In this document: piece after piece, positions 33,885-43,003 of the stretch
Position numbering within the stretch: the stretch's first letter is position 1
How the letters are laid out: each line of letters starts with the position of its first letter
Origin: MH13 sp040219355
GTDB lineage: Bacteria > Pseudomonadota > Alphaproteobacteria > Rhizobiales > MH13
Length of the DNA: 64,000 nt
NCBI GenBank assembly: GCA_040219355.1
Contig: JAVJSN010000010.1
Span: forward strand, 434,001-498,000
Direction of reading: 5' to 3'
Notes under the pieces: generated by a model
Databases searched by the model: none
What the model saw: only the letters and a program-made list of their open reading frames with translations
What the model was told of the DNA's origin: nothing
Position numbers and translations under genes: made by a program

Positions 33885-36629
33885 CTAGGGTTTCATTTTG
33901 AGTCGATTGGCCAGATCATAGACGAAATCGAGGGCTTGGCGCGGAGTCATTTGGTCCGGGTCATGCCCGTCAAAAAGCGCTGTAAGTTTGGCATGGCAGG
34001 CGGCTTCGATCTGCTCAGGAGTGGGCGCGGCGCTGGCAGCAACGGGTTTGGCGGAGGAAAAGAGCGGAAGTCCTTCAAACAGGCCCTGATCGCCGGAAGC
34101 TTTATCGCCGGTGTCTTGGCGTGTCTCAAGATGATCAAGAACGGATCGAGCGCGCGCAACGACAGAGGCTGGCAGACCAGCAAGTTTTGCCACTTGAAGC
34201 CCGTATGAGCGATCAGCTGCTCCGGGCACCACTTCATGCAGAAAGATCACATCACCTTCCCACTCTTTGACTTTAAGAGTGCGATTATCGACGCGGTCCA
34301 GACGTTCCGACAGCACGGTGAGCTCGTGATAGTGGGTGGCAAACAGCGCGCGGCAAGTGTTGTGGGTGTGCAAATGCTCAACGCAGGCCCAGGCGATGGA
34401 CAATCCGTCATAGGTGGCTGTGCCACGTCCAATTTCATCCAGGATGACCAGTGAGCGAGAACTCGCTTGATGCAAGATGGCCGCCGTCTCCACCATCTCA
34501 ACCATGAAAGTGGAGCGCCCGCGCGCCAGATCATCTGCCGCGCCGACGCGGCTAAACAGTGCATCGACAATGCCGATGGAGGCAGATGAGGCCGGCACAT
34601 ACGCCCCAGCCTGGGCGAGGATGGCGATGAGTGCGTTTTGCCGCAGGAAGGTTGATTTGCCGCCCATATTGGGCCCGGTGACCAGGTGAACCGCACCGGC
34701 ATCCTCACCCTTACTCCCCAAGTGGCAATCATTGGCAACGAAGTGCTCTTTGCCATCGCGCTTCATGACTTTCTCAACCACCGGATGACGTCCAGCTTCT
34801 ATCTGGAAGCTCAGATCATCGCTCATCTGCGGGCGCACATGGTTTTCACGCACTGCGCTCTCGGCAAGCCCAGCGGACACATCCAGCGCCGAGAGCGCAT
34901 CGGCAACGTTCTGGATGGCATGGCGCGTGTCTTTCACCGCCTCGCACAGTGCCTCAAAGCGCGCCACTTCCAGCGCCACAGCACGCGCACCGGCATTGGC
35001 GATCTTGGCTTCTAGCTCGGCCAACTCCTTGGTGGAGAAGCGCATGGCATTTGCCATGGTTTGACGATGGAAGAACGTATCTGCCTGCTCTTGCAGCGGA
35101 CCGGCCTGCAGCGCGGGCACCTCTATGAAATAGCCAAGCACACCATTGTGCTTGATTTTCAGCGATTTGGCCCGCGTTTGGGCGCTATAGGTGGATTGCA
35201 ACCCGGCAATCACTTTGCGGGCATCGTCGCGAAGGCTGCGCGCGGCATCCAGATCAGCGTCAATACCTTGCGCGACAAATCCACCATCACGGACAAGCAG
35301 CGGCGGGCTGTTTGAAAGTTCGTCCACCAAACGCTTCGCCAGATCGACGGGGCGAGAAGCTAGAGAGGTTCTCGCTTGGGCAATCAAATAGGGCAAATCA
35401 TCGCCAAGTAGGCTTTCGACCATGCCAGCCCGATCAAGCGCCGCACCCATGGCGACCAGGTCACGCGGCCCCGCCCTGCCAAGCATCACGCGCGACAAAG
35501 CCCGCGATATGTCCGGCGCACCGGCAAGTGCGGCACGGACATCTCGTCGCGATGAAGGCGCGTCGACGAACCAACCGACGGCGTCATGGCGCTCAGCGAT
35601 GGCGTTAAGATCTGTCAGCGGTGCAGAAATTTGATCTGCAAGGCGCCGTGTTCCGGCTGACGTCACGCAGGCATCCACCGCACTAAGAAGCGTCGTCGCG
35701 TTCTCTCCAGAGCGTGCACGCACCAGGTCAAGGCTTGCCCGGGTGGCTTCATCGATGGCCATCGTGCTGCCCGAGCGCTCGCGCTGCGGCGGCTGAAGGC
35801 TAGCAAAGGCCTGTTTTTGCGTGCGCTCCACATAGCCGATAAGCGCAGATGCTGCGCGCAGCTCACACCGCGATAGCTCTCCGAATGAATCGGTCGAGGC
35901 GACACCAAAAGCCCGCGCCACCTTCTCGCTGGCTTGTCCCCCGTGAAACACCGCGCCTGGTTGCGGCGAAAGGGCTCCGCCCAAACGACCAAGTGCCTCG
36001 TGGATCAATCCGTCGGGATCGATTGTATCGGGATAAAGTGTTTCGGCAGGCGCCAAACGGGCAAGCTCGGCCTCCACGCGGACCGTAGCCACTTCGCCAA
36101 GGCGAAATGCGCCGGTGGAAAGATCGAGCCAGGCCAGGCCAACGCGCTGACCATCTGCATCGGGTGCCAGCGCCACCAACCAATTGGAGGCGCGTGCTGG
36201 CAAAAGCGTGTCTTCGGTTAATGTACCAGGCGTGACCAGCCGGACCACATCGCGTTTGACGACCGCCTTTGACCCGCGCTTCTTGGCCTCTGACGGGTCT
36301 TCGATTTGCTCGCAGACGGCCACTTTGTTGCCAGCGGCAATCAGCCGTTGCAGATAATCATCGGCAGCATGCACTGGAACCCCGGCCATCGGGATGTCTT
36401 GGCCTTGGTGCTTTCCACGCTTGGTGAGCGCAATGCCAAGCACCTGGGCAGCAACGGCAGCGTCATCAAAGAACAACTCATAAAAGTCGCCCATACGGAA
36501 AAACAGCAGGCTGTCGGCATTGGCAGCCTTGATTTCCAGATATTGCGCCATGACAGGCGTTGCCCCGGTCGTGTCCGGCAAGGTGGCAGCGCTAGCATTG
36601 GTGTTGGCAGGAGGGGTGGCGGCGTCCAT
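33885..36629 (-). CDS. mutS: DNA mismatch repair protein MutS
   Basis: Recognises mismatches and starts repair with MutL. The 914 residues contain the mismatch-binding Phe-x-Glu in FRMGDFYELFFDDA (about 45-58), connector and lever domains, the ATPase with Walker A GPNMGGKSTFLRQ (near 660) and Walker B LVILDEIGRGTATYDG. The C-terminal part (about 830-914) includes a clamp-tetramer tail ending LANRLKMKP. glnD follows 15 bp downstream. Confidence 0.98.
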   Translation of the reverse strand: MDAATPPANTNASAATLPDTTGATPVMAQYLEIKAANADSLLFFRMGDFYELFFDDAAVAAQVLGIALTKRGKHQGQDIPMAGVPVHAADDYLQRLIAAGNKVAVCEQIEDPSEAKKRGSKAVVKRDVVRLVTPGTLTEDTLLPARASNWLVALAPDADGQRVGLAWLDLSTGAFRLGEVATVRVEAELARLAPAETLYPDTIDPDGLIHEALGRLGGALSPQPGAVFHGGQASEKVARAFGVASTDSFGELSRCELRAASALIGYVERTQKQAFASLQPPQRERSGSTMAIDEATRASLDLVRARSGENATTLLSAVDACVTSAGTRRLADQISAPLTDLNAIAERHDAVGWFVDAPSSRRDVRAALAGAPDISRALSRVMLGRAGPRDLVAMGAALDRAGMVESLLGDDLPYLIAQARTSLASRPVDLAKRLVDELSNSPPLLVRDGGFVAQGIDADLDAARSLRDDARKVIAGLQSTYSAQTRAKSLKIKHNGVLGYFIEVPALQAGPLQEQADTFFHRQTMANAMRFSTKELAELEAKIANAGARAVALEVARFEALCEAVKDTRHAIQNVADALSALDVSAGLAESAVRENHVRPQMSDDLSFQIEAGRHPVVEKVMKRDGKEHFVANDCHLGSKGEDAGAVHLVTGPNMGGKSTFLRQNALIAILAQAGAYVPASSASIGIVDALFSRVGAADDLARGRSTFMVEMVETAAILHQASSRSLVILDEIGRGTATYDGLSIAWACVEHLHTHNTCRALFATHYHELTVLSERLDRVDNRTLKVKEWEGDVIFLHEVVPGAADRSYGLQVAKLAGLPASVVARARSVLDHLETRQDTGDKASGDQGLFEGLPLFSSAKPVAASAAPTPEQIEAACHAKLTALFDGHDPDQMTPRQALDFVYDLANRLKMKP

Positions 36630-36812
36630 GGGCCTTTTCTAGCAAACAGACGCGCAAACGCCAGAACTAGGTGATCGTAAAGCGGTGCATAGCCCATTGG
36701 GCGAAAGCTTCCGATTTTTTGTTGCACCGCACTTCCTCTTCTTGCCAACCGCCCCTAAGGTCCGCCCCCACAAAACAATAAGAAACAAGATTTTAGGCAG
36801 GAAAACGCGCTG

Positions 36813-39119
36813 ATGGCCAAAGACCCGATCAAAGATCCGCACAAGTCTCGAAGCACTTTTGGCAGCAAACGACCGGCCATCACCGATCAAGATGCACTTG
36901 ATTTCCACTCCCAAGGCCGTCCGGGTAAGTTGGAAGTTGTCCCTACCAAGCCGATGGCGACGCAGCGCGATCTTTCACTGGCTTATTCACCTGGCGTGGC
37001 TGTGCCCGTGGAGGCGATCGCTGCAAACCCCGATGCTGCCTTTGATTACACCGCCCGCGGCAACATGGTGGCCGTTATTTCCAACGGCACGGCGATCCTT
37101 GGCCTTGGCAATCTAGGCGCGCTGGCATCAAAGCCGGTGATGGAGGGAAAAGCGGTGCTCTTCAAGCGTTTCGCTGATGTGGATTCCATCGATCTAGAAA
37201 TTGATACCGAAGATACCGAAGAGTTCATCAATGCAGTGAAATATCTGGGGCCGTCGTTCGGGGGTATCAACCTGGAGGACATCAAAGCGCCGGACTGCTT
37301 CATCATCGAAAGTCGTCTGCGCGAAGAGATGGATATTCCGGTCTTCCACGATGATCAGCATGGCACGGCGATCATCGCGATGGCCGGCTTGATCAACGCG
37401 CTGGACCTCACGGACCGCGACATCAAAGACACAAAGCTTGTCTGCAATGGCGCAGGTTCAGCGGCCATTGCCTGCATTGAGCTGATCAAAGCCTACGGCA
37501 TGCCAGCTGAGAACATCACGCTCTGCGACACCAAGGGCGTGATCTATCAAGGCCGTGAAGCTGGCATGAACCAGTGGAAGGCTGCCCACGCTACCGCCAC
37601 CAAAGACCGCACCTTGGAAGAGGCGGTCAAAGGCGCTGATGTCTTCTTTGGCCTGTCGGTCAAAGGCGCGTTAACGCAGGACATGGTGATGAGCATGGCC
37701 GACAACCCGATCATCTTTGCCATGGCCAATCCCGATCCGGAGATCACACCCGAACAGGTCGCAGAGGTGCGCGACGATGCCATCGTCGCCACAGGCCGGT
37801 CTGATTATCCCAACCAGGTCAACAACGTCCTGGGCTTCCCCTATATCTTCCGTGGTGCGCTGGATGTGCGAGCGACCACGATCAACGACGATATGAAAAT
37901 CGCGGCCGCGAATGCGCTGGCCGCCTTGGCGCGCGAAGACGTGCCCGATGAGGTTGCATCCGCGTATCAGGGTGCCCGCCCCCGCTTCGGGCCGAACTAC
38001 ATCATCCCTGTACCGTTCGATCCACGTCTCATCTCTGCCATTCCCGCTGCTGTTGCCAAGGCTGCCGTCGACAGCGGCGTTGCCCGCCGCCCGATTGTCG
38101 ACGACAGCCAGTACCGCGCCCAGCTTTCTGCCCGCCGTGACCCTGTCGCGGGCGTCCTCAATCGCATCTATGAGCGTGTGAAGCGCCTGCAGAAACGCGT
38201 GGTTTTTGCTGAGGGCGAAGAAGAACAGGTGATGCGCGCGGCCGTGTCCTTCACAAGCCAGGGCTTGGGCCAGGCGATTCTTGTCGGTCGCGAGGATGAG
38301 ATCAAGCGGGTGGCCGAAGAAGCCGGCATTGATATTGGCGGCTTGACCATCGCCAACGCGCGCGTCTCGCGCCGCCAAGAAGACTATGCCGAATTCCTCT
38401 ACCAGCGGCTCCAGCGCAAGGGCTTTCTCTACCGTGACTGCCAACGCATGGTGAACACCGACCGTAACTATTTCGGCGCGGCCATGGTGGCGATGGGCGA
38501 AGCGGACTCCATGATCACCGGCACCACCCGGAATTATTCGGTGGCGCTGCAAGCGGTACGGCGGGTCGTCGACGCCAAGCCCGGCCACCGGGTTATAGGT
38601 GCCTCGCTGTGCCTGTGCCGGGGGCGCACGGTTTTGATCGCTGATACCGCCGTGCATGACATGCCGACATCTGAGGAACTCGCCGACATCGCCGAGGAAG
38701 CGGCAGGCGTTGCGCGCCGCCTGGGCTATGAGCCGCGCGTTGCGATGCTCGCCTACTCCACCTTCGGTCACCCGCCTGGAGAGCGGTCCGAACGGGTTCA
38801 GGAAGCCGTTCGGATTCTTGACAAGCGCCGCGTCGATTTTGAGTATGATGGCGAGATGAACGCCGACGTGGCGCTTAACATGGATGTGATGGAGCAGTAT
38901 CCGTTTTGCCGCCTCACCGCGCCTGCCAACGTGCTGGTGATGCCCGCCTTCCACTCCGCGTCGATCGCGACCAAGATGCTCGAAGAGCTTGGAGGGTCGA
39001 CGGTTATCGGCCCCCTGCTGGTCGGTCTCGACAAACCGATCCAGATCGCGCGTCTTGGTGCCCGCGACACCGAGATCGTGAACATGGCGGTGCTATCGGC
39101 CTACAATGTGAGTGTCTAA
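36813..39119 (+). CDS. maeB: NADP-dependent malic enzyme with phosphotransacetylase-like domain
   Basis: Oxidatively decarboxylates malate to pyruvate, feeding gluconeogenesis and NADPH supply. The 768 residues are two fused parts: malic enzyme (about 25-430; SLAYSPGVAVPVEAI, FHDDQHGTAII, CNGAGSAAIACIELI) and a phosphate acetyltransferase-like part (about 440-768; VVFAEGEEEQVMRAAV, AFHSASIATKMLEELGG). The C-terminal part is usually regulatory, not catalytic. AGGAAAA precedes ATG by 10 bases. It is divergent from mutS and is followed by hairpin repeats. Confidence 0.96.
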   Translation: MAKDPIKDPHKSRSTFGSKRPAITDQDALDFHSQGRPGKLEVVPTKPMATQRDLSLAYSPGVAVPVEAIAANPDAAFDYTARGNMVAVISNGTAILGLGNLGALASKPVMEGKAVLFKRFADVDSIDLEIDTEDTEEFINAVKYLGPSFGGINLEDIKAPDCFIIESRLREEMDIPVFHDDQHGTAIIAMAGLINALDLTDRDIKDTKLVCNGAGSAAIACIELIKAYGMPAENITLCDTKGVIYQGREAGMNQWKAAHATATKDRTLEEAVKGADVFFGLSVKGALTQDMVMSMADNPIIFAMANPDPEITPEQVAEVRDDAIVATGRSDYPNQVNNVLGFPYIFRGALDVRATTINDDMKIAAANALAALAREDVPDEVASAYQGARPRFGPNYIIPVPFDPRLISAIPAAVAKAAVDSGVARRPIVDDSQYRAQLSARRDPVAGVLNRIYERVKRLQKRVVFAEGEEEQVMRAAVSFTSQGLGQAILVGREDEIKRVAEEAGIDIGGLTIANARVSRRQEDYAEFLYQRLQRKGFLYRDCQRMVNTDRNYFGAAMVAMGEADSMITGTTRNYSVALQAVRRVVDAKPGHRVIGASLCLCRGRTVLIADTAVHDMPTSEELADIAEEAAGVARRLGYEPRVAMLAYSTFGHPPGERSERVQEAVRILDKRRVDFEYDGEMNADVALNMDVMEQYPFCRLTAPANVLVMPAFHSASIATKMLEELGGSTVIGPLLVGLDKPIQIARLGARDTEIVNMAVLSAYNVSV

Positions 39120-39129
39120 AGCGACCAAG

Positions 39130-39202
39130 CGTTCGGGCCATGGGCCAGGAGCGGCCCGGAAGGAAAAGGCCGGACAAAGCGGTTGTGTCGGCGGCATAGA
39201 GC
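39130..39202. repeat. Pair of hairpin repeats downstream of maeB
   Basis: Unit 1 (39130-39154, GGGCC-AT-GGGCC core) resembles 164-189, and unit 2 (39178-39202, GCGGTTGTGTC...GGCATAGAGC) resembles 119-142. The two unit types occur in the opposite order compared with the coaA locus. Stems here are less perfect, suggesting an older copy. Confidence 0.5.
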
Positions 39203-39228
39203 GCTGAGTTAGAAGAGTTCGGCTCAGC

Positions 39229-40491
39229 CTAATGCTCAGTAGGTCCACCGCTGAGACGAAGTGCGGCGGTCCGCAATGGCGCTGGAATGGCTTTCCACAC
39301 GGCCTTCATCGCTGGGCGCAAGGTGCTGAGATAAATCCCGCGATAGAGTCGCGCCTTGGGCGTAAAGGCCACGACATGGTCGGCGACATCACAAATGGTG
39401 TTGGTCCAACTTGTCTTGTACTGATCAAGCGGCGCCATCAGGTCATAGGTAGGCCAACCGGATTCAAAACCAAATCGGATGGTCGATTCGATCTGCACCA
39501 TGCCGGGACTTAACGCGCCGTGTTCAGGAGAATAGGCCGTCAAGAACACTGCTTTGCCCTGTGGGCCGACCAAACCGATGGCGATTGCCACGGGTTTTTC
39601 GTTCAGCGTTTGAACAAATGCCGTGAACGGGTTGTGTTTGCCTGCCCGGCCAATCGCATCGCGCAAGGTCGCCAAGGCTCGCTCATCCATGAACGTTCGG
39701 CTGGTCAGTCCATTGTCGGCAAGCCAGGCTTTCTTCCAGCTTAGCGCGAGATCATAAATCCCCAAGACATCCGGTCCGGCAGGCATGACCTTAAAGCCAA
39801 GGTCGCCGGCTTTGGCGAGTTCCTTACGCCGGCGCCGCAAGCGTTTGCGCGACTTGGGTGAGAAGGTCGCAAAATAATCATCAGCCGTCTCGAAGTCCGT
39901 CAGATCAGCGGTTGCCGCCTGACGGGCAACCCCGGCTTGGGTGGCTGCGTTCAACGGCAAAACGTCATGAATGGCAGCGTCAGCACGTACCGCGCGCAGA
40001 AGCAGACCGTCCACGCCCAGGTTGGAAATGGCATCCTTGAGAGCTTTGCCCAACGCGACATGGTCGCAGGATGGATCAAGCAGCATGTCGCCATACTGAA
40101 CCAGAGGTTCGCCGATCCATTCGGCCAAAACCACCGGGCTGCCAAGAGGCACGGCTAAGGGCAGCAATCCAACAAGCTCACCACCTTGGTAGAGCGCGAT
40201 AACCTGTGCTTCATGGGTTGGGTCTTTGCCGAACACGTAGGCATCCAGCCACGGCATGCAAAGATCGAAAGCTTGGAAAACCGTGTTCGTTTGGCTGATC
40301 GCCTCAAGACGATGCCAAGCGTCCTGCAGGTCGAGGATTTCATCGCGCTTGGAAAGGCAATCGACCCGTAGTCCGCCAGCCGCTTTTGGAACACTGAGCG
40401 ATGAGGTTCTCGCCATTTCACCGCCATCGACATTTTGCGACAGGGCGACATCGTTGGAACGGTCGCAAAGGGGATCAACATCATGACGCAT
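39229..40491 (-). CDS. GNAT-superfamily acyltransferase (CelD/BcsL type)
   Basis: The 420-residue product has the double-GNAT layout of the CelD/BcsL/BioF2-like acetyltransferases: N-terminal DLQDAWHRLEAISQTNTVFQ with FDLCMPWLDAY, a basic stretch KSRKRLRRRRKELAKAG, and a C-terminal GNAT fold with KPVAIAIGLVGPQGKAVFLTAY, LSPGMVQIESTIRFGFESGW and YDLMAPLDQYKTSWTN. Members modify polysaccharides or cell-surface compounds; the substrate here is unknown. ATG 40491 has AGGA eight bases upstream. Monocistronic. Confidence 0.85.
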   Translation of the reverse strand: MRHDVDPLCDRSNDVALSQNVDGGEMARTSSLSVPKAAGGLRVDCLSKRDEILDLQDAWHRLEAISQTNTVFQAFDLCMPWLDAYVFGKDPTHEAQVIALYQGGELVGLLPLAVPLGSPVVLAEWIGEPLVQYGDMLLDPSCDHVALGKALKDAISNLGVDGLLLRAVRADAAIHDVLPLNAATQAGVARQAATADLTDFETADDYFATFSPKSRKRLRRRRKELAKAGDLGFKVMPAGPDVLGIYDLALSWKKAWLADNGLTSRTFMDERALATLRDAIGRAGKHNPFTAFVQTLNEKPVAIAIGLVGPQGKAVFLTAYSPEHGALSPGMVQIESTIRFGFESGWPTYDLMAPLDQYKTSWTNTICDVADHVVAFTPKARLYRGIYLSTLRPAMKAVWKAIPAPLRTAALRLSGGPTEH

Positions 40492-40584
40492 GGGGTGGTC
40501 CTATCGACACGGCTGGGCAGATACGCACCGCCACCGTGACAGACTGGACTTAAAGCCCCTGCAAGAGGGATGGTCAAAAGCGGG

Positions 40585-41355
40585 TTAACGGCAGTAGGTG
40601 CTGGACCGGCGTGCATTGTCGAAATGGATATGGTCCAGATGGTGCCCATCGGATCCTGGACCAAGAACGGTATTGAACGGACCGCAGGCAGCTTGCCGGA
40701 TGGCGCGTTGGAACCGTGCAGCAGGCTCCTCAGCGTCCTGCGACCGCGGTTGAACCGACCAAGTCTGACCGTCTTCCAGTGCCAAAGCCCTGATATCAAT
40801 GGCGCGCCCAAACCCATGCTCGCTCATCCGTGCGCCCGCCACATTGTTGCGACCACGGCAGGCATAGGAGGCGGCGACAAAAATGCGTTCAGGGTTCGAC
40901 CCAAACGCCGTTCTGGCTTCACGCGCCATCGTTCCTGACCAAAAGTTGGTGAAAACCAGCGCCGTTGGGCAGGCCAGGAGTGCACCAGGCTGCAAGTCAA
41001 CGCCGTTGATCGACGACAGCATCACCGCGTCATCGATGCCGCACTGCCCCGCGCCTTCATGCCGTCCACGTACCTCGAACACTGCCCCTGCAGCCTGCAG
41101 ATCGCCGAGGCAGGATTGGTCGCCCACCTCAGACGTTGCGATCATTGTTGGTTCGCGTTCAGGTCGCGCTGTTGGGTTGGGCGGCCGAATCACGACACTG
41201 GCGTCGGTTTGTTCTCTTGGTTCGGCAGCGCTGGTGCTGACGTCAACATTGGGCCGAGGCGTCGGGTTAGGCGGCAGCACGACGTCGCTATTGTCCTGCG
41301 CGCCAATTGGTGCGGCCCAGAAAATCAGCACAAGCAAAGCGGAGAACAGTCGCAC
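40585..41355 (-). CDS. Extensin-like C-terminal domain protein, exported
   Basis: A 256-residue protein with a signal peptide (MRLFSALLVLIFWAAPIGAQ), a proline-rich linker holding two PPNPTPRP/PPNPTARP repeats (about 28-65), and an extensin-like domain (PF06904 type) with HGFGRAIDIRAL and HHLDHIHFDN. The His/Asp pattern resembles metal-dependent peptidases of the D-Ala-D-Ala/lysostaphin fold, so a peptidoglycan role is possible but unproved. Four cysteines (in QSCLGD, GQCGIDD, LACP, YACRGR and others) could pair. Start is GTG at 41355. Confidence 0.85.
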   Translation of the reverse strand: MRLFSALLVLIFWAAPIGAQDNSDVVLPPNPTPRPNVDVSTSAAEPREQTDASVVIRPPNPTARPEREPTMIATSEVGDQSCLGDLQAAGAVFEVRGRHEGAGQCGIDDAVMLSSINGVDLQPGALLACPTALVFTNFWSGTMAREARTAFGSNPERIFVAASYACRGRNNVAGARMSEHGFGRAIDIRALALEDGQTWSVQPRSQDAEEPAARFQRAIRQAACGPFNTVLGPGSDGHHLDHIHFDNARRSSTYCR

Positions 41356-41459
41356 AGGTCACGGCCTTTGACGAAAAAGATGCGGGCCAGTGAAGCAGCT
41401 TCGTGGTCAAAAGGTGGCGCGAAAAGAACGGCCGCACGTTAGCAAGCGCCCAACGGCGG

Positions 41460-41503
41460 AGGAATTCTTCGACTTTGGTGAAGAACCCGTTCAATTCGGG
41501 ATG
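41460..41503 (-). repeat. Degenerate copy of the dnaJ 3' end
   Basis: These 44 bp match 41566-41609 (the codons of HPELSGFFTKVKDFF at the DnaJ C-terminus) with five mismatches; translated, the copy reads HPELNGFFTKVEEFL. It lies 52 bp beyond the dnaJ stop, has no own start, and runs on into unrelated sequence. Remnant of a duplication or integration. Confidence 0.8.
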
Positions 41504-41555
41504 CCAGCGTTGTCCACAGCGCGATATGGCGCCGGGACACGCCAAGAAGGGTGGA

Positions 41556-42686
41556 TCATCCCCCGAAGAAGTCTTTGACCTTGGTGAAGAACCCGCTCAA
41601 TTCGGGATGATTATGCTCACCGCCTTCAGCCTCGAACTCTTCCAGAAGTTCGCGCTGACGTTTGGTTAGCTTCTGCGGTGTTTCCACTGACACCTGTACA
41701 TACATGTCGCCAAAATCGCGCTGCCGCAGGATTGGCATGCCTTTGGTTTTCAGTCGGAATTGCTTGCCGGTTTGCGTGCCTTCCGGCACTTTTACCCGCG
41801 TGCGCCCGCCATCAAGGGTTGGAACTTCGAATGAGCCGCCCAGTGCGGCAGTGACCACCGAAATCGGTGCACGGCAGAAAAGATCGGCGCCATCACGCTG
41901 GAACAGGTCGTGTGGTTTGATCGAAACAAAGATGTAGAGATCACCTGAGGGTGCGCCGCGCATACCCGCTTCGCCCTCACCGGCGACGCGAATGCGATTG
42001 CCATCATCGATACCCGCTGGAATGTTCACCGACAGGGTGCGCTCTTGCGTGACGCGGCCAGCGCCGGAGCAGGTGTCACACGGATCTTTGATCACCTCGC
42101 CACGCCCACCGCATGTTGGGCAGGTGCGCTCCATGGCGAAAAAGCCTTGGCTCATCCGCACTTTGCCCATCCCACCACAGGTGGAGCAGGTCGACGGGCT
42201 GGTGCCCGGCTTGGCACCGGAGCCCGAACATGTGTCACATGCTACAGATGTTGGCAGAACCAGGTCGACGGTCTTGCCTTCAAAAGCCTCTTCCAGCGAG
42301 ATTTCCAAATTGTAGCGCATGTCGGAGCCACGCGCCGCACCGCCAGAAGAACGACGGCGTCCGCCGCCCATGAACTCGCCAAATATTTCTTCGAAGATGT
42401 CGCCCATGCCAGCGCCACCTGCACCGGCTCGACCGAAGCCGCCGCCACCCATCCCACCTTGTTCAAAGGCTTGGTGGCCGAAGCGATCATAAGCGGCGCG
42501 CTTCTGCTCATCGCGCAGCACTTCATACGCCTCATTGACGGCCTTGAAGCTTTGCTCAGCCTGGGCGTCATCGGGGTTGCGATCTGGATGGTATTGCATC
42601 GCCTTCTTGCGGAAAGCGCTTTTCAACGTTTTTTCATCAGCATCACGTGAAACGCCGAGAAGCTCATAAAAATCGGGCTTGGCCAT
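41556..42686 (-). CDS. dnaJ: Chaperone protein DnaJ
   Basis: Hsp40 co-chaperone stimulating DnaK ATPase. The 376 residues have the J domain (1-70) with HPD in QYHPDRNPDD, a Gly-rich linker (about 75-110), four CxxCxGxG zinc-binding repeats (CDTCSGSG, CSTCGGMG, CPTCGGRG, CDTCSGAG) and the C-terminal substrate-binding domains. It is not next to dnaK as usual; about 3.2 kb with cfa, DUF2269 and FkbM genes lie between. Confidence 0.98.
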   Translation of the reverse strand: MAKPDFYELLGVSRDADEKTLKSAFRKKAMQYHPDRNPDDAQAEQSFKAVNEAYEVLRDEQKRAAYDRFGHQAFEQGGMGGGGFGRAGAGGAGMGDIFEEIFGEFMGGGRRRSSGGAARGSDMRYNLEISLEEAFEGKTVDLVLPTSVACDTCSGSGAKPGTSPSTCSTCGGMGKVRMSQGFFAMERTCPTCGGRGEVIKDPCDTCSGAGRVTQERTLSVNIPAGIDDGNRIRVAGEGEAGMRGAPSGDLYIFVSIKPHDLFQRDGADLFCRAPISVVTAALGGSFEVPTLDGGRTRVKVPEGTQTGKQFRLKTKGMPILRQRDFGDMYVQVSVETPQKLTKRQRELLEEFEAEGGEHNHPELSGFFTKVKDFFGG

Positions 42687-43003
42687 TTATCGCGGACTTC
42701 TTTGGGATGCGAACTGCGTTGCAAGGGGCGATTGTGCGTCTGCACTCACCTTATTTGGCAAGGGCAAGCGCGATGGTGGTGTGCGTTGGCAGCTTGGCCG
42801 CGCCCTGTCAACCAAAGCGCGTTGCTGATCACTGATAGCCCAAGAGCATTCGATCAGTTGGTCATGCCGACGCATCGCAGCATGTAGGGAGCTTGCCAGT
42901 GATTTGCCAGGGTCCGGTATGCCTTGATGTGGTGTTCTTTTGTCTTCTTCGCTAGAGAACCGCTGGCGTCAGGCGGCGCGATTGCAAAAGAGTGAGATAG
43001 CGA
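42687..43003. other. Gene-free divergent spacer between dnaJ and cfa
   Basis: No coding frame of credible length or family was seen. The stretch must hold promoters for dnaJ (minus) and cfa (plus). No RpoH-type promoter or CIRCE element was recognised with confidence. Confidence 0.4.

Noticed and set aside
37671..38954. A 427-codon minus-strand frame opposite maeB
   Set aside because: Shadow of the malic enzyme gene; no ribosome site, no family similarity, histidine- and arginine-rich composition.
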